The notes under the pieces are model-generated. The model searched no databases, was not told the DNA's origin, and saw only the letters and a program-made list of their open reading frames with translations. DNA of 64,000 nucleotides, taken from Haloarcula limicola. GTDB lineage: Archaea; Halobacteriota; Halobacteria; Halobacteriales; Haloarculaceae. Each line of letters starts with the position of its first letter. Position 1 is the stretch's first letter. The DNA lies in contig NZ_WRXM01000002.1 in NCBI RefSeq assembly GCF_010119205.1, forward strand, positions 984,982 through 1,048,981, written 5' to 3'. Shown piece by piece: positions 1 to 8,450 of the stretch. A program made the position numbers and the translations under genes.

Positions 1-945
1 TTCGTCGACGAGTACGGCACCGACGCCATCCGCGAGGAACTGGACGAGCGGCTCGACTTCGAGTTCGAGACCGCCGGGACGGACTTCCGCGGCGAGTACA
101 GCTACAACGCCGGCAAGAGCGCGGAGCACGGCGCGCACGACCACGTCGGCGTCTACGACCAGGCCGACGGCCGGAACTACGTCGGCCTCTCGGTGCCGGT
201 CGGGCGTCTCCCCGCCGAGGAGGCGATCGAGCTCGCGGACCTGGCCGACGAGTACGGCTCCGGGGAAGTGCGGCTGACCCGCCGGCAGAACCCGCTCCTC
301 ATGGACGTACCTAACGAGCGACTCGACGACCTGCTCGACGAACCGCTCCTGGCGAAGCACAAGCCCGAACCGAACCCGTTCGTGCAGGGCGCGATGGCCT
401 GCACCGGGACGGAGTTCTGCTCGCTGGCGCTCACGGAGACGAAGGCGCGGATGGCCCGGACGCTCCGCTGGCTGGGCGAGAACGTCGACGTCCCCGACGA
501 CGTGGACCGCATCAAGATGCACTTCTCCGGCTGTACGGCCGACTGCGGGCAGGCGATGACAGCCGACATCGGGCTCCAGGGGATGCGCGCCCGCAAGGAC
601 GGCGAGATGGTCGAGGCGATGGACGTCGGCGTCGGCGGCGGGATGGGCGACGAGCCCGCGTTCATCGACTGGGTCCGCCAGCGCGTGCCCGCAGACGAGG
701 TGCCGGGGATGCTCGCCAACCTCCTCGAAGCCTACGCCGCGCTCCGCGAGGACGGACAGACCTTCCGCGAGTGGGTCGACGCGACGGGCCACGAGACCAT
801 CGTCGAACTCGCGGAACCCGAGGAGGTCGAGGGGTACGAGGACCCCTGCCTCGCCGACGGCAAGCAGTCGTGGTATCCCTTCGACGACGGCGAGAGCCCG
901 GCCCCGACGGACGCGGAGGGGGTGCCGCTGTCGGCCGACGACTGA
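1..945 (+). CDS. Ferredoxin-type nitrite/sulfite reductase, C-terminal part
   Basis: The window opens inside this gene. The frame is open from base 1 and stops at 943-945, leaving 314 residues with no start. It is the C-terminal part of a siroheme/[4Fe-4S] reductase, a cytoplasmic enzyme that reduces nitrite to ammonium (or sulfite to sulfide) using reduced ferredoxin. The four cluster ligands are visible as CTGTEFC (CX5C) and GCTADCGQ (CX3C), the arrangement expected for this family. The genes for PII and an ammonium transporter lie just over 1 kb downstream, which favours assimilatory nitrite reductase (NirA/NasD), but the sequence seen here does not exclude a sulfite reductase. The acidic tail is typical of haloarchaeal proteins. 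Confidence 0.85.
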   Translation, partial: FVDEYGTDAIREELDERLDFEFETAGTDFRGEYSYNAGKSAEHGAHDHVGVYDQADGRNYVGLSVPVGRLPAEEAIELADLADEYGSGEVRLTRRQNPLLMDVPNERLDDLLDEPLLAKHKPEPNPFVQGAMACTGTEFCSLALTETKARMARTLRWLGENVDVPDDVDRIKMHFSGCTADCGQAMTADIGLQGMRARKDGEMVEAMDVGVGGGMGDEPAFIDWVRQRVPADEVPGMLANLLEAYAALREDGQTFREWVDATGHETIVELAEPEEVEGYEDPCLADGKQSWYPFDDGESPAPTDAEGVPLSADD

Positions 946-1077
946 GAACCGAAACGCGTCGGGCTCTCCCCGACGTTCGACGCCGCCGGCCGTTCGACCG
1001 GCACCCCGACGGACCACCGCTCGTGTCCACGGTCCGTCGGCTCACTTTTTCGCGGTTTCTTTCCGTGTGACCGGTTC

Positions 1078-1103
1078 GGTAGCGTCCGCTTCGGGACGCT
1101 ACC
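1078..1103. terminator. Perfect 10-bp hairpin after the reductase gene
   Basis: GGTAGCGTCC (1078-1087) pairs exactly with GGACGCTACC (1094-1103) across a six-base loop, about 130 bases after the reductase stop codon. A second hairpin, GTCGGT/ACCGAC with a four-base loop, follows at 1139-1154. A T-rich stretch (ctcactttttcgcgg) precedes the first hairpin. The role as a terminator is inferred from position only. Confidence 0.4.
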
Positions 1104-1207
1104 GGGCAGTCGCTGCGGCGGCACTCGTGTGTCGTTGTGTCGGTCGCTACCGACCGACGATACCGTACACTGATACGCGACTGTGATGGAGACCGGCTCT
1201 GACCGAG

Positions 1208-1417
1208 ATGGGCGCGTTCGCTACCGACGTACGGACGCGGTTACGCGATGGGCTAGCCGAGCGACTCCCGTCGCCCGACTGGCAGACGGAGTACGCGCTC
1301 GCCGGCACGCCGGTCGATGTCGTCGAGGTCGGGGCGACCGACTCGTTCGAGTCGGTGACGTATCGGCCGCTGGTTGCGTTGGTAGAGTACGTCGCAAAAA
1401 CCTCTCGTGAGCCGTGA
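1208..1417 (+). CDS. Small hypothetical protein, possibly a gene remnant
   Basis: This is a 69-residue acidic reading frame in the gap between the reductase and the Lrp gene. I do not recognise it with certainty. Its middle (DWQTEYALAGTPVDVV) resembles the start of a haloarchaeal restriction-endonuclease-like family in which a W-x-TEY segment precedes a PVD strand, but the expected downstream half is absent. It may therefore be a truncated remnant. No clear TATA box or ribosome binding site precedes it. The overlapping frame 1183-1410 is arginine-rich and looks like a shadow. Whether it is expressed is uncertain. Confidence 0.35.
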   Translation: MGAFATDVRTRLRDGLAERLPSPDWQTEYALAGTPVDVVEVGATDSFESVTYRPLVALVEYVAKTSREP

Positions 1418-1464
1418 CCGCCGGACGTTCGATCAGTTCGACGGGCGGTATCGGCTACCGGGCG

Positions 1465-1923
1465 TCACTCGTCGGCCGCTTCGACCGGGAACTGCTCGTG
1501 TTCGCGGACGGTGTTCAAGACGACCGACGTCGCGGCCGACCGCACGTCGGGGTCGGTGAGCAGGTCCTTGATGCGGGCGTTCATCTCGTCGGTGTCGCGG
1601 AACTTCCCGACGGCGACGACGTCGTGACTGCCCGTCACCTCGTAGACGGCGACCATGTTCGGCTGGTCGCGCAGCCGTTCGGTCACGCTCTCGAGGCCGC
1701 TGCCGTCCACCGAGAGCTGGAAGACGGCGGTGACGTCGTAGCCGAGCGCCGCGTAGTCGATGCGGGCGGTGTACTCCTCGATTACGCCCGTCTCGACCAG
1801 TTGGTCCATCCGGCGCGAGACGGTCGTCGCGGCGACGCCCGTCTCGGCGGCGACGTCGCGGGCGCTGGCCCGGCCGTCGCGCAGTAGCGCGTTCACGACC
1901 CGCCTGTCGATATCGTCGACCAT
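1465..1923 (-). CDS. Lrp/AsnC family transcriptional regulator
   Basis: This is a 152-residue DNA-binding regulator. An N-terminal winged helix-turn-helix (IDRRVVNALLRDGRASARDV to about residue 50) is followed by the RAM ligand-binding domain (AVFQLSVDGSGLESV to VAVYEVTGSHDVVAVGKF). Lrp proteins assemble as dimers to octamers and respond to amino acids. The start is placed at the Met of MVDDIDRR at 1923, because a longer frame would run into the upstream PII gene and only 10 bases separate the two. It is the last gene of the amt-glnK-lrp group on the minus strand. That suggests a role in nitrogen or amino-acid control, but the target is not visible. Confidence 0.85.
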   Translation of the reverse strand: MVDDIDRRVVNALLRDGRASARDVAAETGVAATTVSRRMDQLVETGVIEEYTARIDYAALGYDVTAVFQLSVDGSGLESVTERLRDQPNMVAVYEVTGSHDVVAVGKFRDTDEMNARIKDLLTDPDVRSAATSVVLNTVREHEQFPVEAADE

Positions 1924-1933
1924 CGCCGGCCGC

Positions 1934-2290
1934 TCAGACGGCCTCTGGTCCACGCTTGCCCGTCCGGACCTGGTAGGCGTCGTCGACCGGCAGGACGAAG
2001 ATCTTCCCGTCGCCCTTCTCGCCGGTGTGGGCCGCGTCCGCGATGGCTTCGACGACGTCCTCGGCGGGGATATCCGCGACGACGGTCTCGATCTTGACCT
2101 TCTGGTGGAGGTCGACGACGTACTCCTCGCCGCGCCACTGCCCCTTCTTCGCGGGCTGTGAGCCGCGGCCGGAGACGTTCGTCACCGTCAGCGAGGGCGC
2201 GCCGACTTCCGCGAGCCCCTGCTTGACGTCGCCGAGCTTGTCCGGTCGAACCATCGCCACGATCATCTTGATATCTCCTTCGTCAGTCAT
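1934..2290 (-). CDS. glnK: PII nitrogen regulatory protein GlnK
   Basis: This 118-residue PII signal protein senses ATP/ADP and 2-oxoglutarate and plugs the ammonium transporter when nitrogen is plentiful. The T-loop is visible as [12 protein letters not shown], with the tyrosine that is uridylylated in bacteria. The nucleotide-binding signature is [23 protein letters not shown]. The start at 2290 (MTDEGDIKM) is preferred over a frame seven codons longer, because it overlaps the amt stop by 8 bases, the usual coupling in amt-glnK pairs. GlnK acts on the Amt protein encoded immediately upstream, so both proteins are made from one message. Confidence 0.92.
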   Translation of the reverse strand: MTDEGDIKMIVAMVRPDKLGDVKQGLAEVGAPSLTVTNVSGRGSQPAKKGQWRGEEYVVDLHQKVKIETVVADIPAEDVVEAIADAAHTGEKGDGKIFVLPVDDAYQVRTGKRGPEAV

Positions 2291-3581
2291 CTTTGGAACC
2301 TCCGTCCGCACGCACGCTTTCGCTCACCATACCACCGTCGGCGACGACGCTGTCGCCCGAGCCGAACTCGGGGTAGGTCTCGACGCCGTGTTCGCTGACG
2401 TCGAGGCCCTCCTGCTCGTGTTCGGGCGTGACGCGGGCCTGTCCGACCGCCTTGAGAGCGGCCCAGATCGCGCCGGTCGCGAGAATCGTCCACGCGGCGA
2501 TGACGGCGACGCCGATGACCTGTGCGACGAACGCGTTGAGGACCGAATCGACGACGCCGGGGGCGGCGACGAACGGGTACAGCAGCGTGCCCAACACGCC
2601 CGCGCTCCCGTGGACCGGGAAGACCGCACAGACGTCGTCTATCTTCAGACGCTTCTCGACGAAGCCGAACACGAGCGGGAGCTGAATACCCGCGAGGCCG
2701 CCGACGACGAACGCGCCCCACCACGACGTGGTGTGGGGAATCGCCGTGATACCGACCAGTCCGGCCAGCAGGCCGTTGGCGACGTACAGCGTGTCGACTT
2801 TGCCGGTGCGGACCCACGCCATGAGCCCGGCACCCATCGCACCGCAGGCCATCGCCAGGGTGGTCGTCATGGCGACGCGGCCGAGCTGGTCGCCGAGGAA
2901 CGCGCCGTCGCCGCCGATGATGGCCGAGGTACCGACGTTGAAGCCGTACCAGCCGAACGCGAGGAGGAGCGTCCCGAGGACGGCGAAGGTCAGGGAGTGG
3001 CCGGGAATGACGTTGACGCTGCCGTCCTCGTTGTACCGGCCCATGCGCGGGCCGAGGACGTACGCCGCCGTCAGCCCGGCGATGCCGCCCATGCCGTGGA
3101 CGATCATCCCGCCGGCGAAGTCGGTGAAAGCCGCGCCGCCGAAGCTGATGTACGCGCCGGCCCACGTGACGCCCGTGACGACGGGGTAGATGACCGCCGC
3201 CAGCAGGAACGTGTAGGTGATGTACGCGCGGAGCTTCGCGCGACCGGCCACCGCCCCGGAGACGATGGTGGCGGCCGTCATCGCGAAGACGGCACCGTAG
3301 AGCCAGTCGATCCAGCCCGTGCCGCTGGTCGACGCGGCGGAGGCGAATCCGCTCCCACCGACCAGTGACGAGATGCCGGCACCGACGAGGAAGAACACAG
3401 TCACGCCGACGGACCACGTCAGCAGGTTCTTCGTGAGTTGGTTCGCGACGTTCTTCGAGCGCACCTGCCCGGCTTCGAGCATGGCGAAGCCGGCGTGCAT
3501 GAAGAAGATGAGGAACGATACGACCAGTATCCACGTGTAGTTGAGCGCGTCCGCGGTGACTTGGAGTGGTGCGAGTACCAT
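2283..3581 (-). CDS. amt: Ammonium transporter Amt
   Basis: This is a 432-residue membrane channel with about 11 transmembrane helices that carries ammonium/ammonia into the cell, probably as a trimer. The N-terminal helix contains [20 protein letters not shown], the Amt family signature. The two pore histidines sit in [13 protein letters not shown] and [11 protein letters not shown]. The short cytoplasmic C-terminal tail ([15 protein letters not shown]) is the part contacted by PII proteins. It is the first gene of the minus-strand amt-glnK-lrp group. Length is normal for the family. A position next to glnK is the rule in prokaryotes and supports the assignment. Confidence 0.95.
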   Translation of the reverse strand: MVLAPLQVTADALNYTWILVVSFLIFFMHAGFAMLEAGQVRSKNVANQLTKNLLTWSVGVTVFFLVGAGISSLVGGSGFASAASTSGTGWIDWLYGAVFAMTAATIVSGAVAGRAKLRAYITYTFLLAAVIYPVVTGVTWAGAYISFGGAAFTDFAGGMIVHGMGGIAGLTAAYVLGPRMGRYNEDGSVNVIPGHSLTFAVLGTLLLAFGWYGFNVGTSAIIGGDGAFLGDQLGRVAMTTTLAMACGAMGAGLMAWVRTGKVDTLYVANGLLAGLVGITAIPHTTSWWGAFVVGGLAGIQLPLVFGFVEKRLKIDDVCAVFPVHGSAGVLGTLLYPFVAAPGVVDSVLNAFVAQVIGVAVIAAWTILATGAIWAALKAVGQARVTPEHEQEGLDVSEHGVETYPEFGSGDSVVADGGMVSESVRADGGSKDD

Positions 3582-3839
3582 GATTCGTATTGGTTTTCGT
3601 TATGATTGCGTTTGAACGTCCAACTTTATCTCCATTCGCGCCAACTTCGTCAACTCGTTCACGGAGAAACATCTGGTAACACCACTACATAAGGATTCGC
3701 TTTACGAAAGTCGAGATAGGAGGGTGTTGGGTAGACGACCGTCCAGATTACAGTAGAGTATTATGGATATAAGGTTGTTCTCCGTCAAGAAAATACGCAC
3801 ATGTCCGCTAGGGTTTTGGACGAACGTCGACCGCGAATT

Positions 3840-3854
3840 CGCCCGGAACGGGCG
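3840..3854. terminator. 6-3-6 hairpin
   Basis: CGCCCG and CGGGCG form a perfect six-base stem around a GAA loop, about 60 bases beyond the end of the minus-strand DUF7519 gene. The 3-base loop resembles the hairpins in the repeat element at 35708-36168. Confidence 0.35.
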
Positions 3855-3886
3855 AAAACGGGGTATTTCGCTTGCGCGCGCCCCCG

Positions 3887-3902
3887 CGGCGGAGAACCGC
3901 CG
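3887..3902. terminator. Hairpin after the DUF58-type operon
   Basis: CGGCGG and CCGCCG pair around an AGAA loop just after the stop codon of the last gene of the minus-strand operon. The position fits a transcription end. Archaeal termination usually needs T-runs, and none directly follows, so this is tentative. Confidence 0.35.
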
Positions 3903-3911
3903 TCGGTCCGC

Positions 3912-4394
3912 TCACCGACGGAGCGCGGCCGTCAGCGCGACGCCGGCCAGAACGAGGCTCGCCAGCGCGAGCGGCGACAGCGCCGGCACGTCGACGCGAA
4001 AGAGCAGCGTCGTCAGCGCCGCGGCCCCGCCGACCAGCGCCGTCGTCCCGGCGACGTGGCCCAACTCGACGGATCTGCTGGGTGCCGTTCCGAGGTCCTC
4101 GCGGAGGTCGACCGCCGCGTGGCCGAACGTCCACGCCAGCACTGTCCCGGCCCCCGCGACCAGCACCGTCGCCGTCGTCGCGCCCTGTAACGCCGCCACT
4201 ACGGCTTCGAGAAAGAGCGACGCTCCGGCGAGGTCTACCATTCTGCCCGAGCGGAGGGCTCCCCCGCAGACGAGCAACAGCACCCCGACCACGCCGGCGA
4301 CGGTCGAGAGCAGTCCGAGGCCGGCGGCGAACAGCGCCGTGAGCGCGGCGAGGACGCTCGCGCCGCCACAGACGAGTCCCGTGCGCGCCGTCAT
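3912..4394 (-). CDS. Membrane protein, DUF7519-like
   Basis: This 160-residue hydrophobic protein has four to five predicted membrane segments (for example GLVCGGASVLAALTALFAAG and VAGVVGVLLLVCGG) and short acidic loops. I match it from memory to DUF7519, a haloarchaeal family that travels with DUF58 proteins; its function is unknown. The start at 4394 (MTARTG) is chosen because its ATG overlaps the TGA of the upstream DUF58 gene as ATGA. It is the last gene of a four-gene operon, so translation is probably coupled to the DUF58 protein. It probably acts in the cytoplasmic membrane. Confidence 0.65.
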   Translation of the reverse strand: MTARTGLVCGGASVLAALTALFAAGLGLLSTVAGVVGVLLLVCGGALRSGRMVDLAGASLFLEAVVAALQGATTATVLVAGAGTVLAWTFGHAAVDLREDLGTAPSRSVELGHVAGTTALVGGAAALTTLLFRVDVPALSPLALASLVLAGVALTAALRR

Positions 4395-5650
4395 CGGCGG
4401 GTCCTCCACGCCCGGGCGGTCAACTGCTGGAGCGACTCGTCGGCCCCCCAGTCGTGGACGTCCGCGCCGATGGCTCGCAGTCCGCGCAGTCGGTTGCGCC
4501 GCTCCAGCCGAGCCAGTCGGCGGCCGCCGGTGTCGGTCGCGGTCGGGTCCGGACTGACGACGGTCACCGGGTGATTGTGAGCGACGAGCCGGCGGACGAC
4601 CGCCTCGCCGTCGTCGTCACACAGCGGCGAGACGAAGACGACGTTGACGCCGCTCGGTAACTGCGCCAACAGGCGGTCGACGTCCGGTTCCTCGGTGACC
4701 GGCGAGACGGCGAACGCGCGGTCGGTCCGCAACCGCTCGCGCGCCCGCCGCCGGTGTGCCCTGCTCGTATCGGGGTCGAGCCACGCCCAGTGGGGCGAGT
4801 ACGCCGCGACGCCGACCGCGTGGCCGTCCTCGGGGAGCCCCTCGACGAGCGCCACCGCGGCCGTGACGCCGCGCTCGACGGCCGTCTGTGCGTCCGGCCG
4901 CGGGGCCAGCGCGGCTTCCTTCCGGGCGTCGACGACGACCACGACCCGCGCGGACTGCTCGCGGCGGAACTCGACGGTGGTGAGGTCGCCGGTGCGGGCG
5001 TAACGGTTCCAGTCCACGCGGGAGAGCGGGTCGTTCGGGCGGTGCTCTCGCAGGGCGTAGAAGGACAGCCCCTCGCCGCCCTCGTCGATCGGGACCTGTC
5101 CGGGGCGGTGTTTCGACTGCGGCACCAGCGGGAGCAGCGCCGACCCGGCCGGCCGGTCCCACGTCACCGCGTCCGGTTCGGCCTCGACGCGCGCTCGGCG
5201 GGCAACGACGCCGACGACGTCCCTGACGACCACCGTCGCGGAGTCGAAGACGCAGCGCCCGCTCCCGCTGGCGATCTCGTAGGTCGTCGTCGCCTGCGCG
5301 TCCGGGCGGAGCGTCGCCCCCAGCGACGCCGATCCGTCGACCACTCGGACCGAGTCGGGGACGCCGTCGGCGACTCGCAGGTCGGGAATCGTTCGTTTGC
5401 CCTCGTTGCGGACGGTCAGTTCGACGGTCACCGTCTCGCCGACGCCGGGATCGGACGGGGTGAGAGAGCGGTGGACGGAGACACTCGCCGCCGGCGGGAC
5501 GGCGACCCGGTCGTACGCGCTCAGCGTGACGCCGACGCCGCCGAGCAACACCAGCGACGGGGTCTGTGCCACGAGCCCGACCGCGACGGCGACCAGCGCC
5601 GCCCCGCCGAGGCCGAACCAGCGGCCCGTGCGGTGAACCTCCTCCGTCAT
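4391..5650 (-). CDS. DUF58 domain protein
   Basis: This is a 419-residue protein with two N-terminal membrane helices (WFGLGGAALVAVAVGLVAQT), an Ig-like immunoglobulin-type stretch (VGETVTVELTVRNEGKRTIP), then the DUF58 core with the family signature REHRPNDPLSRVDWNRYART followed by VVVVDARKE, the first strand of a vWA-like fold. DUF58 proteins usually pair with MoxR AAA ATPases in chaperone-like or metal-insertion systems; no MoxR gene is in this operon. The start at 5650 (MTEEVHRTG) forms an ATGA overlap with the upstream gene. The frame is open much further upstream, but that extension is arginine-rich and is a shadow. Confidence 0.8.
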   Translation of the reverse strand: MTEEVHRTGRWFGLGGAALVAVAVGLVAQTPSLVLLGGVGVTLSAYDRVAVPPAASVSVHRSLTPSDPGVGETVTVELTVRNEGKRTIPDLRVADGVPDSVRVVDGSASLGATLRPDAQATTTYEIASGSGRCVFDSATVVVRDVVGVVARRARVEAEPDAVTWDRPAGSALLPLVPQSKHRPGQVPIDEGGEGLSFYALREHRPNDPLSRVDWNRYARTGDLTTVEFRREQSARVVVVVDARKEAALAPRPDAQTAVERGVTAAVALVEGLPEDGHAVGVAAYSPHWAWLDPDTSRAHRRRARERLRTDRAFAVSPVTEEPDVDRLLAQLPSGVNVVFVSPLCDDDGEAVVRRLVAHNHPVTVVSPDPTATDTGGRRLARLERRNRLRGLRAIGADVHDWGADESLQQLTARAWRTRR

Positions 5651-6171
5651 CGCTCGTCCCGCCGAAGCAGTTCGGCCGTCGCGTGGGCGACCCGCCGGCG
5701 GAACGGTCGACTCCCGGTGAGCCACCCCGAGAGCCGAGCGAGCGCCGAAATCGGCGTCCCGTCGAACAGCGACCGCGCGTCGCCGTCCTCGGTCCACGAC
5801 CCGCTTTCGAGCGCCGCCCTCGCGTCGTCGCGCGACAGCCCCTCGCGTTCGAGGACCGCCACGCCCGCCGCCGTCACGCGCTCGCGAATGGCGTCTCGTC
5901 CCTTTCCCGCGGCCATCGCCGCGTCGAGGTCGTCGCCGGGCACCGCGGCGTGCCGGCTGTCGGTGTCGGGGAGCCGCGGCCCGCGTTCGCCGTCGAGCGA
6001 GCGGACCAGAAACGCGAGGACGGCGACGGCCCCGGCGACCACCGAGACGGCGATCAGCGGGAGGTCCGAGATAGTCCCCGAGGGCAGGGCCGGTTCGCCG
6101 ACGGCGACCAGACCGACGGCGAGAAGCGTCGCCCCGGCACCGACGGCTACGGGGAACGGTCGGAGAGTCAC
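5647..6171 (-). CDS. Membrane protein, DUF7269-like
   Basis: This 174-residue protein starts with two membrane segments (FPVAVGAGATLLAVGLVAVG and LPLIAVSVVAGAVAVLAFLV) followed by a charged cytoplasmic helical domain (RDAIRERVTAAGVAVLEREG). I match it from memory to DUF7269, found in haloarchaea between DUF4129 and DUF58 genes. Function is unknown. Its start overlaps the upstream stop and its stop overlaps the downstream start, both as ATGA, so the four operon proteins are probably made in fixed ratio and may form a membrane complex. Confidence 0.65.
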   Translation of the reverse strand: MTLRPFPVAVGAGATLLAVGLVAVGEPALPSGTISDLPLIAVSVVAGAVAVLAFLVRSLDGERGPRLPDTDSRHAAVPGDDLDAAMAAGKGRDAIRERVTAAGVAVLEREGLSRDDARAALESGSWTEDGDARSLFDGTPISALARLSGWLTGSRPFRRRVAHATAELLRRDER

Positions 6172-6860
6172 GGCTCTCCCCCCGCTTCCGATCCGGACTC
6201 TGTCGCTGTCTCCGCGTTCGCCCCTCCGTCCGCTCCCGTCGCGTTGTCGAGCGCGTCGCGGGCGCGCGCCTCGTGCTCCGGTGTCGGCGTCTCGGATCCG
6301 TAGCGCACCCGCTCGAAGAGGTCTCTGAGCGTCTCGACCGCGCCGGCGTCGGCACCCGCCGCCGTCGCTCGCTCGGCGAATTCGCGGGGCGTCGAGGTGC
6401 CGTCGTCCGGGCCGAACCGCTCAGTGAGGTCTGCCCACGCCCGGTAGACGTCGTTGGTCAGCGGCACGTCCACCGTAGTCGCGGAGTACGACGATTCGAC
6501 GGCGGCATCGCCCGAAGTGACAGCGGGCCGGTCGCCGCTGGTTTCGTCCGCTGTGGAACCGCGGCCGGCGGCCCACCAGAGGCCGACGACGCCGAGGGCG
6601 ACACCGGCGACAAGGACGCCGATCACCGGCGACGAGAGCGAGGGGACCAGCGAGCGAGCGCCGTTACCCGACTCGGGCGAGTCGATGCCACCCGGATTCG
6701 AGGGGACGTCTCGCTGCCCCTGATTCTCGATACCGCCGTCCTCGGGCGTCACGTCGGGGTCGTCGCCGCCGACCGCGGCGTCGAGGCCGGCGGCACCGAG
6801 CGCGAACGACAGCAGGGCGACCGCGGCGACCAGCGCCACGAGGAGGGACTGTCGCTGCAT
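6168..6860 (-). CDS. DUF4129 domain membrane protein
   Basis: This is a 230-residue protein with an N-terminal membrane helix (LLVALVAAVALLSFALGAAG), an acidic extracellular-type linker, a second helix (PVIGVLVAGVALGVVGLWWA) and a C-terminal DUF4129 domain (VYRAWADLTERFG ... TPREFAERA ... LRDLFERVRYG). DUF4129 domains commonly occur with transglutaminase and DUF58/MoxR modules in surface-associated systems. It is the first gene of the operon; its ATG at 6858-6860 is followed downstream by three ATGA couplings. The function is unknown. The DUF4129 assignment rests on the PREFA and LRDLFERVRYG motifs. Confidence 0.75.
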   Translation of the reverse strand: MQRQSLLVALVAAVALLSFALGAAGLDAAVGGDDPDVTPEDGGIENQGQRDVPSNPGGIDSPESGNGARSLVPSLSSPVIGVLVAGVALGVVGLWWAAGRGSTADETSGDRPAVTSGDAAVESSYSATTVDVPLTNDVYRAWADLTERFGPDDGTSTPREFAERATAAGADAGAVETLRDLFERVRYGSETPTPEHEARARDALDNATGADGGANAETATESGSEAGGEP

Positions 6861-6931
6861 ACCGCAGTTTCAGTCCCTCTCGCTTGAATAGATTGTGGGG
6901 TCCGCTCGGCTGCGAACGCCGATGACCCGAG

Positions 6932-7912
6932 CTACAACCGGTCGGCCACGTCCTCGGCGAAGTAGGTGAGAATCAGGTCCGCGCCGGCTCGCTTGATCGA
7001 CAGCAGGGACTCGGCGGCGACTTCCTCCAGGTTCAGCCACCCCTTCTCGGCGGCGGCGTGGAGCATCGCGTACTCGCCGGAGACGTTGTAGGCGGCGACC
7101 GGGTGGTCGTAGTCCTCGCGGACCTGCCGGACCACGTCGAGGTACGGGAGCGCGGGCTTGACCATCAGCACGTCCGCGCCCTCCTCGACGTCGAGGGCGA
7201 CCTCGCGGCGGGCCTCGCGGGCGTTGGCGGGGTCCATCTGGTAGTGCCGCCGGTCGCCGAAGGCCGGCGCGCCGTCGGCGGCGTCGCGGAACGGGCCGTA
7301 GAACGCGGACTCGAACTTCGCGGCGTAGCTCATGACCGGTATCTCGCTGTGACCCTCGTCGTCCAGCGCCTCGCGTATCGCGCCGACCATCCCGTCGGTC
7401 ATGCTAGAGGGCGCGACCATGTCCGCGCCCGCCCGCGCGTGGCTCACCGCGGTCTTACTCAGCAACTCCAGCGTCTCGTCGTTGCGTACGGTGAGGTCGG
7501 GATCCGTCTCGGCGGTCTCTTCCAGCACGCCGCAGTGACCGTGGCTGGTGTACTCACAGAGGCAGACGTCGGTGATGACGTAGGCGTCCGTCTCCGCGGT
7601 GACGTCCCGCACCGCCCGCTGGACGACGCCGTCCTCGGCCCACGCCCGCGAGCCGCGCTCGTCCTTCGACTCGGGGATGCCGAACACCATCACTGCTTCG
7701 ACGCCCGTTTCCAGCACTTCCTCGACGCGGGAAACGGCGTCCCCGACGGGGACTCGCTCGTGGCCCGGCATCGTCTCGATGGGGACTCGCTCGTCGGCGG
7801 TCGCGTCGACGAACACCGGCGCGATGAGGTCCGACGCCGAGAGTTCCGTCTCGCGGACGAGCGGCCGCACGCCGTCGGTTCGCAGCCGGCGCGGGCGACG
7901 TGTCATGTCCAT
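6932..7912 (-). CDS. hemB: Delta-aminolevulinic acid dehydratase (porphobilinogen synthase)
   Basis: This 326-residue enzyme joins two 5-aminolevulinate molecules to porphobilinogen, the first common step of tetrapyrrole (heme, siroheme, cobalamin) synthesis. Both active-site lysines are visible, in [18 protein letters not shown] and [16 protein letters not shown]. The cysteine triad of zinc-dependent enzymes is present in [15 protein letters not shown]. The start is taken at 7912 (MDMTRRPRR), with 7906 as an alternative. A much longer open frame upstream is compositionally a shadow. It is monocistronic or follows the small membrane gene upstream. Siroheme made from its product is needed by the reductase at the window start. 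Confidence 0.95.
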   Translation of the reverse strand: MDMTRRPRRLRTDGVRPLVRETELSASDLIAPVFVDATADERVPIETMPGHERVPVGDAVSRVEEVLETGVEAVMVFGIPESKDERGSRAWAEDGVVQRAVRDVTAETDAYVITDVCLCEYTSHGHCGVLEETAETDPDLTVRNDETLELLSKTAVSHARAGADMVAPSSMTDGMVGAIREALDDEGHSEIPVMSYAAKFESAFYGPFRDAADGAPAFGDRRHYQMDPANAREARREVALDVEEGADVLMVKPALPYLDVVRQVREDYDHPVAAYNVSGEYAMLHAAAEKGWLNLEEVAAESLLSIKRAGADLILTYFAEDVADRL

Positions 7913-7983
7913 ATTCTCCCTCTGGCCCTCGGAGCCATGAACCCACCGCTCAGGCGACTGGCGGTCGCCGTCACACCACCGGT

Positions 7984-8343
7984 TCAGGACGCCAGTTCGG
8001 CCCAGTCGGTGACCAGATCGTCGCGGTCGCCGCCGACGAGGAGGAGAACCACCGCGACCCCGACGACCGCGTACACTACCGCGTCGGTTTCGATGGTGAC
8101 GGGCGACAGGAACTGGACGCCGAAGGCGAGGGTCAGTACGAGAAACCCGGCCGCCGTCCACGGGGCGTCGGAGACGAGGGCCACGACACAGCACCAGCCG
8201 ACGAACCCGGTCATCGCCGCGCCAGCGGCTATCGACGCCGGGCCACCGGCTATCGTTTCCGGCTCGAACACGCCGACGAGCGCGAGAAAGACGATGACCG
8301 GGACCCCGACGGAAGCGAACAGACGGAACAGGGAGGGAGACAT
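7984..8343 (-). CDS. Small four-helix membrane protein of unknown function
   Basis: This 119-residue protein is almost entirely hydrophobic with four predicted membrane helices ([70 protein letters not shown]). It ends in an acidic tail. I do not recognise a family. It lies 71 bases upstream of hemB on the same strand and is divergent from the DedA gene, so it could share a transcript with hemB. The reading frame has haloarchaeal codon use, and its ATG is at 8341-8343. Confidence 0.65.
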   Translation of the reverse strand: MSPSLFRLFASVGVPVIVFLALVGVFEPETIAGGPASIAAGAAMTGFVGWCCVVALVSDAPWTAAGFLVLTLAFGVQFLSPVTIETDAVVYAVVGVAVVLLLVGGDRDDLVTDWAELAS

Positions 8344-8450
8344 CGTTGGATATACTCCTGTCTCCGAAATGAACGTTTCGTCGCCGTTCGTGACTGGACA
8401 GCGGCCGCAGCCAGAACGCCTATGTCCGCGCTGCCCGGGTATACGAGTAG

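Larger units (their letters stand above)
3582..3911. other. Gene-free gap upstream of amt
   Basis: This 330-base gap lies between the amt start and the end of the DUF58-type operon. It is A/T-rich near 3700-3790, including a TATA-like stretch (gtattatggatataagg, 3756-3772) that reads as CCTTATATCC on the minus strand. It could be the amt promoter with a leader of roughly 160 bases. Nearer the operon end are two small hairpins (3840-3854 and 3887-3902). No convincing protein gene is present; the long frames crossing here are arginine-rich shadows. Confidence 0.5.

Noticed and set aside
2025-3368. Long plus-strand frame opposite amt
   Set aside because: It is antisense to a clear ammonium transporter, rich in Arg/Asp without any domain, and typical of GC-rich shadow frames.
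4754-6328. 524-codon plus-strand frame opposite the DUF58-type operon
   Set aside because: It has no start signal and arginine-rich low-quality composition, and it overlaps three real genes linked by ATGA.
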